Below are positions 44,577 through 53,225 of a stretch of DNA of 64,000 nt, piece by piece. This DNA comes from Nocardioides sp. zg-DK7169 (GTDB lineage Bacteria; Actinomycetota; Actinomycetes; Propionibacteriales; Nocardioidaceae). The notes below the pieces were generated by a model. It made no database searches. It saw nothing but the letters and a program-made list of their open reading frames with translations, and was not told the origin of the DNA. The stretch spans positions 186,001 to 250,000 of the forward strand of contig NZ_JABJRA010000002.1 of assembly GCF_013155365.1 (NCBI RefSeq), written 5' to 3'. Position 1 is the first letter of the stretch; every line of letters begins with the position of its first letter. A program made the translations under genes and the position numbers.

Positions 44577-44608
44577 CGCGACGGACCCGAGTCCGCGGCG
44601 CGGGTCCC

Positions 44609-44614
44609 TAGGCT
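44609..44614 (+). promoter_or_regulatory. -10 box of a leaderless promoter (cysteine desulfurase)
   Basis: TAGGCT, 6 nt, then the ATG at 44621, with no ribosome binding site. Confidence 0.5.
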
Positions 44615-44620
44615 GGCCCG

Positions 44621-45838
44621 ATGAACCGGACGAACCGGACGAACCGGACGGGTGCCCTGCCGCAGGAGCCCGTCGGCCTGCGCGACGGGCCGGTCTACCT
44701 CGACCACAACGCCACCACGCCCGTGGACCCGCGGGTGACCGCGGCGGCGCTGCCGTACCTGATGCAGGACTTCGGCAACCCGTCCAGCTCGCACGCCCTC
44801 GGGCGCCGGCCGCACGAGGCCGTGGAGCAGGCCCGCGCCGACGTCGCGCGGCTCCTCGGGGCCGGCCCCGGCGACGTGGTGTTCACCGGGTCCGGCTCCG
44901 AGGCGAACCTGCTGGCGCTGCGCGGCAGCGTGCTGAGCCCGTCGGCTCCCCGCTCGCACGTCGTCACCCAGGCCACCGAGCACCCCGCGGTGCTGGCCAC
45001 CTGCGCCGCACTCGCGCGCCACCACGGCACGCAGGTCACCGTGCTGCCCGTCGGCGCCGACGGCCTGGTGGAGGTGGACCTCCTCGAGGACCTGCTGGCG
45101 CGGCCCGCCTCCGCGGCGACGGCGGGGGAGCGGAGCGTGGTCTCGATGATGGCCGCGAACAACGAGACCGGCGCGCTCCAGCCGGTGCGGGAGCTCGCGG
45201 CCGTCGCCCGGCGCCACGGGGCCCTGGTCCACTGCGACGCGGCGCAGGCGGCGGGGAAGGTCGAGCTCGACGTCGAGGATCTCGGCGTCGACCTGCTCAC
45301 CGTGGTCGGTCACAAGATGTACGCCCCGAAGGGGGTCGCGGCGCTCCACGTGCGTGCGGGCCTCGACCTCGAGCCGGTCGTCTACGGAGGCGGCCAGGAG
45401 GGCGGGCTGCGGGCGGGGACCGAGAACGTCGCCCTCGTCGTCGCGCTCGCCGCGGCGGCCCGGCTCGCCGCGGCCGACCTGGCCGAGGGCGTCCCGGAGC
45501 GGCTGGCGCTCCTCCGCGACCGGCTGCACCGCGGGCTCGAGCAGCTGCACCCCGGTGGCGTCGTGCTGAACGGGCCGGTGCGCGAGCGGCTGCCCAACAC
45601 GCTCAACGTCAGCCTCGCCGGGGTGGTGGCCCACGACCTGCTCGCCGCGCTGCCCGGGGTCGCGGCCTCGACCGGCTCGGCCTGCCACAGCGGGCAGCAC
45701 ACCCCCTCGCCGGTGCTGACCGCGATGGGTGCCGACCGCGACCGCGCCCTCGGGGCGCTCCGGTTCTCAGTCGGTCGCTGGACCACGCCCGCGGACGTCG
45801 ACCTCGCGCTGGAGGAGATCGCCCGGGCGGTGCGCTGA
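44621..45838 (+). CDS. Cysteine desulfurase (NifS/IscS-like)
   Basis: 405 residues; PLP enzyme that moves sulfur from cysteine to acceptors for Fe-S, thiouridine or other cofactor pathways. The PLP lysine is Lys232 (VVGHKMYAPKG) and the persulfide Cys is Cys355 (STGSACHSGQH). The N terminus (about 12 residues) is made of a tandem NRT repeat from three 9-bp copies of AACCGGACG (44624-44650). Next to it in many actinobacteria is mnmA, which is absent here. The last 72 bp overlap the convergent glycosyltransferase gene. Confidence 0.9.
   Translation: MNRTNRTNRTGALPQEPVGLRDGPVYLDHNATTPVDPRVTAAALPYLMQDFGNPSSSHALGRRPHEAVEQARADVARLLGAGPGDVVFTGSGSEANLLALRGSVLSPSAPRSHVVTQATEHPAVLATCAALARHHGTQVTVLPVGADGLVEVDLLEDLLARPASAATAGERSVVSMMAANNETGALQPVRELAAVARRHGALVHCDAAQAAGKVELDVEDLGVDLLTVVGHKMYAPKGVAALHVRAGLDLEPVVYGGGQEGGLRAGTENVALVVALAAAARLAAADLAEGVPERLALLRDRLHRGLEQLHPGGVVLNGPVRERLPNTLNVSLAGVVAHDLLAALPGVAASTGSACHSGQHTPSPVLTAMGADRDRALGALRFSVGRWTTPADVDLALEEIARAVR
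44624..44650 (+). repeat. Three 9-bp tandem repeats in the start of the desulfurase gene
   Basis: AACCGGACG is present three times without a break, encoding Asn-Arg-Thr three times. Copy number could vary between strains. Confidence 0.9.
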
Positions 45839-47044
45839 GCGGCGGCGCCCGGTGAACACCCAGACCCGCATCGCCACGAACCGCAGGACGGTCACCGCGA
45901 GGTTCGTCAGCGTCAGCACCGCGACCTCCACGCCCCCGTCGTCGATTCCGGCGGCGTGCAGCAGCCACAGCGACCCGCTGGTGGCCACGAGTCCGGCGCC
46001 GAAGACGGCGAGGCCTCGCAGCTGGTGGCGCACCGCTCCGTCGCGTCCGCGCACGCCGAAGGTGAGGCGCCGGTTCGCGGCGGTGTTCGCGACCGCGGTC
46101 AGGAGCAGCGCCACCAGGTTGGCCAGGAACGGCGAGACCGCGCCCCGCAGCAGCAGGAACAGCACCGCGTAGGCCAGCGTCGAGGCGGCCCCGACCAGCC
46201 CGAACATCACCAGCTGCATGCCGAGGCGACCGCCGCCGGCGCCCGCCGAGGCGCGGCCCAGCCGGGCCGCGACGTCGGAGACCGGGACCCGGCCCGACAC
46301 CAGCGCGGTGCCCACGCGCACGATGCCGCGCAGGTCCTCGAGCGCGGTGCGCACGAGGTCGACCCGGCTGTCGGGGTCGTCGACCCAGTCGACCGGCACC
46401 TCGTGGATGCGCAGGCCGGCGCGCTCGGCGAGCACCAGCAGCTCGGTGTCGAAGAACCAGGCGTCGTCGTGCACCAGCGGCAGCAGCTCGCGGGCGATGT
46501 CGGCGCGGATCGCCTTGAACCCGCACTGGGCGTCGGAGAACCGCGCCCGCAGCGTGCCGCGCAGCAGCACGTTGTAGCAGCGCGAGATCAGCTCCCGCTT
46601 GGGTCCGCGCTCCACCCGCGAGGCGCGGTTCAGGCGCGTGCCGATCGCCAGGTCGGAGTGCCCGCTGATGAGCGGCGCCACCAGCGGGAGGAGCGCGTTG
46701 AGGTCGGTGGAGAGGTCGACGTCCATGTAGACCAGCACGGCGGCCTCGGAGGTGGACCAGACCTTCTTCAACGCCCGCCCGCGGCCATTCTCGGGTAGGT
46801 GCACGACCCGGAGGTCGTCGTACGCACGCGCCAGGCGGTGCGCGATCACGGCGGTGCCGTCGGTGCTGGCGTTGTCGGCGATCGTCACCCGCGCCGGCCA
46901 GGGGAGCGTCGCCAGGTGGGCACGCACCCGCTCGACCGAAGCGGCCAGGTCCCGCTCCTCGTTGTGGACCGGGATCACCACGTCGAGGGTCGCCGGGGCG
47001 GAGGTCGGCCCGAGGGCCGTGACGGTCGAGGACAGGGCGCTCAT
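45767..47044 (-). CDS. GT2-GtrA fusion glycosyltransferase (YkcC-like)
   Basis: 425 residues. N-terminal GT2 domain of DPM/GtrB type (LDVVIPVHNEERDLAASVERVR, VYMDVDLSTDLNALLPLV with the D-x-D, ARFSDAQCGFKAIRADIAREL), then a four-helix GtrA domain (QLVMFGLVGAASTLAYAVLFLLL; LLTAVANTAANRRLTFGVRG). It should transfer a sugar from UDP- or GDP-sugar to a polyprenyl phosphate and help move the product across the membrane, supplying the GT39 partner. It overlaps that gene by ATGA. The last 24 residues run past the usual end of GtrA and overlap the convergent desulfurase gene by 72 bp. Confidence 0.88.
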   Translation of the reverse strand: MSALSSTVTALGPTSAPATLDVVIPVHNEERDLAASVERVRAHLATLPWPARVTIADNASTDGTAVIAHRLARAYDDLRVVHLPENGRGRALKKVWSTSEAAVLVYMDVDLSTDLNALLPLVAPLISGHSDLAIGTRLNRASRVERGPKRELISRCYNVLLRGTLRARFSDAQCGFKAIRADIARELLPLVHDDAWFFDTELLVLAERAGLRIHEVPVDWVDDPDSRVDLVRTALEDLRGIVRVGTALVSGRVPVSDVAARLGRASAGAGGGRLGMQLVMFGLVGAASTLAYAVLFLLLRGAVSPFLANLVALLLTAVANTAANRRLTFGVRGRDGAVRHQLRGLAVFGAGLVATSGSLWLLHAAGIDDGGVEVAVLTLTNLAVTVLRFVAMRVWVFTGRRRSAHRPGDLLQREVDVRGRGPATD

Positions 47045-49131
47045 GCCGCACCTCCGAGCTCGCCGAGGTCGCTGGTCGGGCTGGTCAGGTCGTACACCGT
47101 GACGCCGTCGACGGTGGTCGGGGTGAAGGCCTGCTCCACCCACGCGGAGATCTCGCTGCTCGCCTGCGAGCCGCCCATCGAGGGGCCGAAGCCGTCCCCT
47201 CCGATGAAGTAGTGGATCTCGCCGTCCGCGACCAGCTGCTGGAACTCCGTGAGCGTCGGGCTCGGGTCGGAGCCGTTGAAACCGCCGATCGCCATCACCG
47301 GCTCCTCGGTGGCGAGCTGGTAGCCCGCCGCGCTGTTGGAGCCCACGGCGGCCGCGACCCAGGTGTGGTCCTCGGCGTCCTGCTCGAGCAGCGCGGTCAG
47401 CTCCTCGCCCGGCTCGCTGCCGTGCAGGAGACCTCCGGGGCCGCCGCCCTGCCCGGGCGCCTGGCCCGGCGACTGTCCTTGGCCCGGGGGCTGGCCGGGA
47501 AGCTGACCCTGGCCGGGCGGGGCGCCGAAGCCGCCGCCGGGAGCGCCACCCGGACCACCCGGGCCGCCGCCGGGACCTCCGCCCGGGCCACCACCGACGA
47601 CGCTCGGGCCGGCAGTCGGCATGGACCCGACGTGCGGGGTGCTCGCGGTCTGCACGGCGTACGCCGCGGGGCCGGCCAGGGCGACGACCAGCGCGACCGC
47701 CACGGTGGCGAGGAGCGCGCGGCGCGGCAGCCAGGAGAGGGCGAGGAGTGCCGCCGCGGCCAGCAGGCCGACGACGAGGACCACCCAGCGCAGCCACGGC
47801 ACGAACTCGGGGCTACGCCCGAGCAGCACGAAGGCGGTGAAGGCGGTCGTGGCGACGCTCAGCACGGCCACACCAGTGGCCGTCGCGGTGTGGCGGTGCT
47901 GCCAGACCAGGGCGGCGCCGATGCCGACGAGCGCGGCGATCGCCGGCGCGAGCGCGACGGTGTAGTAGGCGTGGAAGATGCCGGCCATCAGGCTGAAGGT
48001 CAGACCGGTGACCAGCAGCCAGCCGCCCCACAGGACCAGCGCGGCGCGGGTCAGGTCGGAGCGCGCCCGGCTGCGGGTGAACCACAGGCCGGCGACGAGC
48101 AGGATCAGCGCGGCGGGCAGCAGCCAGGCGATCTGGCCGCCGATCTCGCCGGAGAACATCCGGCCCAGGCCGGTCTCGCCCCACGAGGGGCCGCCGCCCC
48201 CTCCCGGACCACCCCCGCCCACGGCGCCGGTCTCGTTGCCGTTGAGGCGACCGAAGCCGTTGTAGCCCAGGGTCAGCTCGATGATCGAGTCGTGCTGGGA
48301 GCCGCCGATGTAGGGACGGCTGGCGGCCGGCCACAGCTCGACGATCGCGACCCACCAGCCGCCGGCCAGGACCATGGAGCCGAACGCGACCAGCAGGTGG
48401 CCGAGCCGCGTGGGCACGGTGGCCCGCCCGGCCATCAGGTAGACCAGCGCGAACGCCGGCAGGACCAGGAACGCCTGGAGCATCTTGGTCAGGAACGCCA
48501 GCCCGACCAGTGCCCCGGCCAGTGCGAGCCAGCGCACCGGGTGCCGCGCCGGGACGTCGGGGTTGCCCGGGTTGCCGGGGTCGTCGGCGGCACGGGGCTC
48601 CAGCGCGCGCAGCACGGCGTACGCCGAGGCGACGAGCAGCAGCACGAGCAGCGCGTCGGGGTTGTTGAAGCGGAACATCAGCGCGGCCACCGGCGTCAGC
48701 GCGAGGGCCGCGCCGGCGAGCAGTCCGGCGCCGCCGGACCCGGTGCAGCGGCGGACCGTCGCGCTCAGCAGCCACACCGACAGCACGCCGGCGATCGCCT
48801 GCGGCACCAGGATCGACCACGACGACAGCCCGAAGAGCCGCACCGCCAGGGCCATCGGCCACAGCGAGAGCGGGGTCTTGTCCACGGTGATGCTGTTCGC
48901 GGCGTCGGAGGAGCCGAAGAAGAAGGCCGTCCAGGACTCCGACCCGGCCTGCGCGGCGGCGGAGTAGAAGGTGTTGGCCCACCCGGAGGCGTCGAGACCC
49001 CACAGGTAGAGCACGGCGGTGGCGGTCAGCAGGGCAGCCAGCCCGAGGCGGTGGGTGCGGCCCGACCAGCGGGCGGGCGATGCCGCGGTGTCCGGCTGGC
49101 GGGGCTCGGGGAGCACGGTCGTGGCGGTCAT
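47041..49131 (-). CDS. GT39/ArnT-like membrane glycosyltransferase (YkcB-like)
   Basis: 696 residues from the ATG at 49131. A GT-C fold: helix, first extracytoplasmic loop with the catalytic acidic region (WANTFYSAAAQAGSESWTAFFFG, SITVDKTPLSLW), then about ten more helices. It should transfer sugar from a polyprenyl-phosphate donor to an acceptor outside the membrane. A Gly-Pro-Gln-rich linker (about residues 500-560) precedes a C-terminal extracytoplasmic domain (HTWVAAAVGSNSAAGYQLAT, FIGGDGFGPSMGGS) known from YkcB-like proteins. The YkcC-like gene overlaps its stop. Acceptor unknown. Confidence 0.88.
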   Translation of the reverse strand: MTATTVLPEPRQPDTAASPARWSGRTHRLGLAALLTATAVLYLWGLDASGWANTFYSAAAQAGSESWTAFFFGSSDAANSITVDKTPLSLWPMALAVRLFGLSSWSILVPQAIAGVLSVWLLSATVRRCTGSGGAGLLAGAALALTPVAALMFRFNNPDALLVLLLVASAYAVLRALEPRAADDPGNPGNPDVPARHPVRWLALAGALVGLAFLTKMLQAFLVLPAFALVYLMAGRATVPTRLGHLLVAFGSMVLAGGWWVAIVELWPAASRPYIGGSQHDSIIELTLGYNGFGRLNGNETGAVGGGGPGGGGGPSWGETGLGRMFSGEIGGQIAWLLPAALILLVAGLWFTRSRARSDLTRAALVLWGGWLLVTGLTFSLMAGIFHAYYTVALAPAIAALVGIGAALVWQHRHTATATGVAVLSVATTAFTAFVLLGRSPEFVPWLRWVVLVVGLLAAAALLALSWLPRRALLATVAVALVVALAGPAAYAVQTASTPHVGSMPTAGPSVVGGGPGGGPGGGPGGPGGAPGGGFGAPPGQGQLPGQPPGQGQSPGQAPGQGGGPGGLLHGSEPGEELTALLEQDAEDHTWVAAAVGSNSAAGYQLATEEPVMAIGGFNGSDPSPTLTEFQQLVADGEIHYFIGGDGFGPSMGGSQASSEISAWVEQAFTPTTVDGVTVYDLTSPTSDLGELGGAA

Positions 49132-49279
49132 GGCACCACCGTGCGGCGCGGCGTTGGGCCTGCTCCGTGCCCCGGCTGTGGGTCTGCTGTGAGGTGTGGA
49201 CGCCGGGCTCGGGGTACCGGACGGGCGCCCGCGGGCCCCGCGGGCAGCTGCGAGGACCGATCGAGTCAGGGAGGGTCCG

Positions 49280-49606
49280 ATGCCCCAGCAGGGCTGGAGC
49301 GCGAAGCGCGAGCGCCAGTACGAGCACGTCAAGGACGGCCTCACGGACCGCGGCCGCTCCGAGGAGCAGGCCGCCGAGATCGCGGCCCGCACGGTCAACA
49401 AGGAGCGGGCCCGCGCAGGGGAGTCCGAGCAGGCCAGCCGCACCTCGACCGAGGACATCTCCTCGGGACGCCGCGGCGGGCTGAGGTCGCACCGCGGCGC
49501 GGGCGGGCGCACCAAGGCGCAGCTGTACGCCGAGGCGCGCGCCCAGGGGATCGAGGGCCGCTCCACGATGAGCAAGGCCGAGCTGGAGCGCGCGGTCGGG
49601 CGATGA
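49280..49606 (+). CDS. DUF7218/Rho_N-like small basic protein
   Basis: 108 residues from the ATG at 49280 after AGGGAGGG. N-terminal part YEHVKDGLTDRGRSEEQAAEIAARTVNKERARAGES is the helical domain often called plasmid stabilization. The C-terminal part (GGRTKAQLYAEARAQGIEGRSTMSKAELERAV) is a SAP/Rho_N-like three-helix segment that may bind nucleic acid. It is widespread on actinobacterial chromosomes and not a plasmid marker here. Confidence 0.82.
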   Translation: MPQQGWSAKRERQYEHVKDGLTDRGRSEEQAAEIAARTVNKERARAGESEQASRTSTEDISSGRRGGLRSHRGAGGRTKAQLYAEARAQGIEGRSTMSKAELERAVGR

Positions 49607-49704
49607 GCCGCGCGCCGCACCGGCGGCCGGGGTCACGGTGTGCCGGCCGGCGGGGCTGGGCACTGGCGCGCGTGTCCACCGCCCCCGAGCGTCCCGAGGT
49701 TCCC

Positions 49705-50451
49705 ATGCACCTGCTCCGACCCGGCGAGGAGCTGGGCGACCTGCTCACGCCGTACGCCGACGTCGATCGCCGCCGCCCGGACCGGGCGTGGGTGATGGCC
49801 AACATGGTCGGCACCCTGAGCGGCTCGGCGGCCGTGGGCGGCAAGGTCGGGGAGCTGTCGGAGGGCCCGGACGCCCGGCTCTTCGTGGACATGCGCTCGC
49901 TGGCCGACGTGGTCCTCGTCGGCGCGGAGACGGTACGCCGGGAGGGCTACGGGCCGGTGCGGCTGCGCGAGCAGCTGGTCGAGGCCCGCCGGGACCAGGG
50001 GCGCCCGGACACCCCGGGCGTCGCGGTCGTCAGCCGCTCGCTGGAGCTTGACTGGGAGCGCCCGGTCTTCGCCGACGCCCCCGAGGGGCGCCGCACGATC
50101 GTGCTCACCTGCGAGGCCGCCGACCCCGCCCGGGTCGCCCGCGCCCGCGAGGTCGCCGACGTCGTGGTGGCGGGGGAGCAGACGGTCGACCCGGCACTCG
50201 CCGTCGCCGCCCTGACCGAGCGCGGCCACCGCGTGGTGCTCTGCGAGGGCGGTCCGCGCTGGCTCGGTGAGCTGGTCGCGCACGACCGCCTCGACGAGCT
50301 CTGCCTCACCGTCGCCCCGCTGCTCGGCGGCGACCTGCTGCCGGTGTCGATCGCCCCGCCGGACAGCCCGCTGCGCCGCTTCGCGCTGCGCCACGCGATC
50401 GCCGCGGACGACACGTTGTTCCTTCGCTACGAGAGGCCGACCGATGCCTGA
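49705..50451 (+). CDS. Pyrimidine reductase family protein (RibD C-terminal domain)
   Basis: 248 residues from the ATG at 49705 with GAGG 5 nt before. It has the RibD-C/dihydrofolate reductase-like fold (WVMANMVGTLSGSAAVGGKVGEL, FVDMRSLADVVLVGAETVRREGYGP, VLCEGGPRWLGELVAHDRLDELCLTVAPLLGG). Such proteins reduce a pyrimidine or flavin/pterin-like substrate with NADPH; most actinobacterial members outside the rib operon have no known substrate. Its end overlaps the flavin reductase gene by 8 bp. Confidence 0.87.
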   Translation: MHLLRPGEELGDLLTPYADVDRRRPDRAWVMANMVGTLSGSAAVGGKVGELSEGPDARLFVDMRSLADVVLVGAETVRREGYGPVRLREQLVEARRDQGRPDTPGVAVVSRSLELDWERPVFADAPEGRRTIVLTCEAADPARVARAREVADVVVAGEQTVDPALAVAALTERGHRVVLCEGGPRWLGELVAHDRLDELCLTVAPLLGGDLLPVSIAPPDSPLRRFALRHAIAADDTLFLRYERPTDA

Positions 50452-50986
50452 GCAGGACCCGTTCTCCGCGATCATGTCCTCGATCGACACCCCGCTGATC
50501 GTGGTGACGACCGGCAACGAGACCGATGGCGTGCGCGAGTGGGGCGGCTGCCTGGTCGGGTTCCACGCGCAGTCCAGCATCGAGCCGGAGCGCTACTGCG
50601 TGTGGCTGTCCAAGGCCAACCACACCGCCCGGGTCGCGCAGCGCTCCACGCACCTCGCGCTGCACTTCCTCACCGCCGACGACCTCGCGCTGGCCGAGCG
50701 GTTCGGCACGCTGACCGGCGACCGCGACGACAAGTTCGCCGGGCTGCGCACCGAGACCGGGCCCGGCGGGCTGCCCGTGCTCCTCGACTGCCCGCACCGC
50801 GTCGTCGTACGCCGTACCAGCCTGCTCGACGAGGGCGGCGACCACCTGTGCCTCGCGACCGAGCCGGTCTCGGCGGCCAGCGGGGGCCGGTTCACCCCGC
50901 TCCGGCTCTCCGACGCCGACCACCTGACGCCGGGCCACGAGGCCGAGGAGCGGCACTCCCCGCCCACCGAGCGCGCCGCCGGCTGA
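50444..50986 (+). CDS. Flavin reductase-domain protein
   Basis: 180 residues from the ATG at 50444. A split-barrel FMN-binding flavin reductase-like domain (SSIDTPLIVVTTGNETDGV, GCLVGFHAQSSIEPERYCVWLSKANHTARVAQRSTHLALHFL-type segments, shown in part). It probably binds FMN and may serve as a reductase of small molecules or the partner of a monooxygenase; none is next to it. It is coupled to the pyrimidine reductase-like gene. The C-terminal 25 residues are charged and variable. Confidence 0.82.
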   Translation: MPEQDPFSAIMSSIDTPLIVVTTGNETDGVREWGGCLVGFHAQSSIEPERYCVWLSKANHTARVAQRSTHLALHFLTADDLALAERFGTLTGDRDDKFAGLRTETGPGGLPVLLDCPHRVVVRRTSLLDEGGDHLCLATEPVSAASGGRFTPLRLSDADHLTPGHEAEERHSPPTERAAG

Positions 50987-51061
50987 GCACTGCTCTCCGG
51001 GGTCTCGACCGGCTCGAGCAACGGGCGGGGTCGACCGACGGGCGCGACCGGGCGCCCGCGG

Positions 51062-51955
51062 TCAGCCGAAGACGCGCGGGAGGTCGGTGGCGCGGCCGGT
51101 GAAGCGTGGGGTGCGCTTCTCGCGGAAGGCGGCCACGCCCTCCTTGCCGTCGCCGATCGAGGTCCAGAACATCGCCAGCGAGTCCGACAGGTGCGCCTCG
51201 AGCGGGTCGGCGGCGGCGCTGTTGCGGTACAGCAGCTGCTTGGCCAGCCCGAGCGCGACCGGGGAGCGGTCGACGACGAACGACCGGGCCAGCGCCTGGG
51301 CGGCGGGGAGCAGGTCGTCGGGCTCGTGCACCGAGCGGACCAGCCGGCCCGCGAGCGCCGCGTCGGCGTCCAGGATCTCGGCGGAGTAGACCCACTCCAG
51401 GGCCTGCTGGATGCCGACGATGCGCGGCAGGAACCAGCTCGAGCACGCCTCGGGCACGATGCCGAGCCGGCCGAAGACGAAGCCGATCCGCGCCCGGGTC
51501 GAGACCAGCCGCAGGTCCATCGCCAGGGTCATCGTGGCGCCGATGCCCACGGCGGCGCCGTTGATCGCGGCGATCACCGGCTTGGGCAGCGCGTGGATCG
51601 CCAGCGTGACGCGGCCGCCGGTGTCGCGCACCCCGTCGTGGTACGGCGCCTCGGTGAGGTGGGCGCGCAGGTCCGCCGGGGTGGGCTCGACGGTCTCGTC
51701 GAGGCCGAAGACGTTGCCCTCGGCGCCGAGGTCCATCCCGGCGCAGAACGCCCGGCCGGCTCCCGTGACGACGACGGCACGGACCGCGTCGTCGCGGGCG
51801 TCGACGAGGAAGAAGCGCTCCAGCTCGCGCGCCATCGTCAGGTCGAAGGCGTTGAGTGCGTCGGGGCGGTGCAGGGTCAAGGTGGCGACGCCGTGCTCGT
51901 CGAGCTCGCAGCGCAGCGTCTCGTAGTCGGCGCCCATCGGGCCGCCCGGGCTCAT
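51062..51955 (-). CDS. Enoyl-CoA hydratase/isomerase family protein
   Basis: 297 residues from the ATG that overlaps the LCP stop (ATGA); an internal ATG at 51937 is an alternative. Crotonase fold with the two oxyanion-hole loops intact (VVVTGAGRAFCAGMDLGAEG and NGAAVGIGATMTLAMDLRL) and the catalytic-Glu region RLGIVPEACSSWFLPR. It is probably a beta-oxidation enoyl-CoA hydratase of broad specificity. A paralogous but distant member is at 17648-18442. It probably shares a transcript with the upstream LCP gene. Confidence 0.87.
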   Translation of the reverse strand: MSPGGPMGADYETLRCELDEHGVATLTLHRPDALNAFDLTMARELERFFLVDARDDAVRAVVVTGAGRAFCAGMDLGAEGNVFGLDETVEPTPADLRAHLTEAPYHDGVRDTGGRVTLAIHALPKPVIAAINGAAVGIGATMTLAMDLRLVSTRARIGFVFGRLGIVPEACSSWFLPRIVGIQQALEWVYSAEILDADAALAGRLVRSVHEPDDLLPAAQALARSFVVDRSPVALGLAKQLLYRNSAAADPLEAHLSDSLAMFWTSIGDGKEGVAAFREKRTPRFTGRATDLPRVFG

Positions 51956-53202
51956 CCGGTCACCTGCTGGGGCAGGCCGGTCGGCGTGCACAGGTCCTTG
52001 CCGATGTCGTCGGTGCGGTCCTCGATGATCGCCTCGAACATCCGCTGCGAGCGCTCCTCGTCCCAGTTCACCGCGAGGTCGCGGATCGGGACGGTGCAGG
52101 TCATGCCGGCCGACCCCTCCACCCGGGTCATCGCCAGCGCCCAGCGGGCGGCGTCGATCGGGCCGGTGCCGTCGCCGAAGACGAAGAATCCGGGCACCGA
52201 GTGGGCCAGGCGCCAGTAGCGCACCGGGTTCAGGAAGGTCCACGGCGAGAGCACCTTGTCGCCGACCGCGGCGACCACCTCGCGCTGGTGGCGGACCCGG
52301 GTGATGTCGCCGTACTGAGGGTCGGTCTTGCGGGAGCGGGCGAAGCCGAGCGCGGTCTGGCCGTCGGCCTGCTGGCAGCCCTTGTCGATGTCGAGCTTGG
52401 CCTGCGGGTCCTTCATCGGAAAGGTCGGGCAGATCTCGATCCCGCCGACCGCGTCGACCACGCCGGCCAGGCCGCCCATGCCGATCTCGACGTACTCGTC
52501 GATGCGGATGCCGGTGGCGTTCTCGATGGTGCGCACCAGTCCGGGGGCGCCGTCGTAGGCGAAGGCGGCGTTGATTTTCGTGGTGCCGTGACCGGGGACC
52601 TCGACGATCGAGTCGCGAGGGATCGAGATCAGCACGTTCGGGCCGTCGCCGGTGTGCAGCAGCATGATCGTGTCGGTGCGCTGGCCGGCGCCGCCGCCGG
52701 TGCCGAGCTGGCGGCGCTCCTCCTCGGACAGGTCGTCGCGCGAGTCGCTGCCGACCATGAGGTACGTCGTGCCGGGCTGCTGCGGCGGGCGCTCGCCGTC
52801 GGGCTCCCACGGCACCGACTCGACCTCGGTCCAGGCGTAGATCGGCACCGCCACGAGGTAGACCACCCAGGCGAGGACCAGCAGGAGCAGGTAGCGCGGC
52901 CGGAAGCGCAGCCGCCGCCCGCGCGAGCCGGAGCGGGCCGGCGGTGCGGGGGCGGGCGCCGGTGCGGGCGGCCGCTCCGAGGTGCGTGCGCGGGAGCCGG
53001 ACCGGGACCCGGTCTGGCCGCCGCCCGCGTCGGGGCGCGGCTGCACGGGCAGCACACGGGTCTCGTCGGGGCGGGGCTGCCGGGGGACCGGCCGGGTCGC
53101 GTCAGGGTCGGCGGAGGGGTCGTTGCCGCGCTGCGCGCCGTAGAGCCAGCCATACTCCGGGGTGCCCTCCCCGGAGCCGTCGTTCCGGGGACGGTCTGCC
53201 AT
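51952..53202 (-). CDS. LytR-CpsA-Psr (LCP) family protein
   Basis: 416 residues. A cytoplasmic disordered N terminus (about 100 residues, Pro/Arg/Gly-rich) precedes one helix (YLLLLVLAWVVYLVAVPIYAW) and an extracytoplasmic LCP domain. The family acidic and Arg residues are present: LMVGSDSRDD, RTDTIMLLHTG, LISIPRDSIVEV, and the pyrophosphate-binding FARSRKTDPQYGDITRVRHQ. LCP enzymes attach lipid-linked glycopolymers to peptidoglycan. Its stop overlaps the enoyl-CoA hydratase start. It is divergent from the thioesterase. Confidence 0.9.
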   Translation of the reverse strand: MADRPRNDGSGEGTPEYGWLYGAQRGNDPSADPDATRPVPRQPRPDETRVLPVQPRPDAGGGQTGSRSGSRARTSERPPAPAPAPAPPARSGSRGRRLRFRPRYLLLLVLAWVVYLVAVPIYAWTEVESVPWEPDGERPPQQPGTTYLMVGSDSRDDLSEEERRQLGTGGGAGQRTDTIMLLHTGDGPNVLISIPRDSIVEVPGHGTTKINAAFAYDGAPGLVRTIENATGIRIDEYVEIGMGGLAGVVDAVGGIEICPTFPMKDPQAKLDIDKGCQQADGQTALGFARSRKTDPQYGDITRVRHQREVVAAVGDKVLSPWTFLNPVRYWRLAHSVPGFFVFGDGTGPIDAARWALAMTRVEGSAGMTCTVPIRDLAVNWDEERSQRMFEAIIEDRTDDIGKDLCTPTGLPQQVTG

Positions 53203-53213
53203 GGCGCCGACGC

Positions 53214-53219
53214 TACCGT
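53214..53219 (+). promoter_or_regulatory. -10 box of a leaderless promoter (thioesterase)
   Basis: TACCGT, 6 nt, then the ATG at 53226, without a ribosome binding site. Confidence 0.5.
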
Positions 53220-53225
53220 GCTCCT

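Noticed and set aside
49280..49606. The plasmid-stabilization-like protein as a mark of an integrated plasmid
   Set aside because: This family is widespread on actinobacterial chromosomes, and no replication, transfer or integrase gene is nearby.
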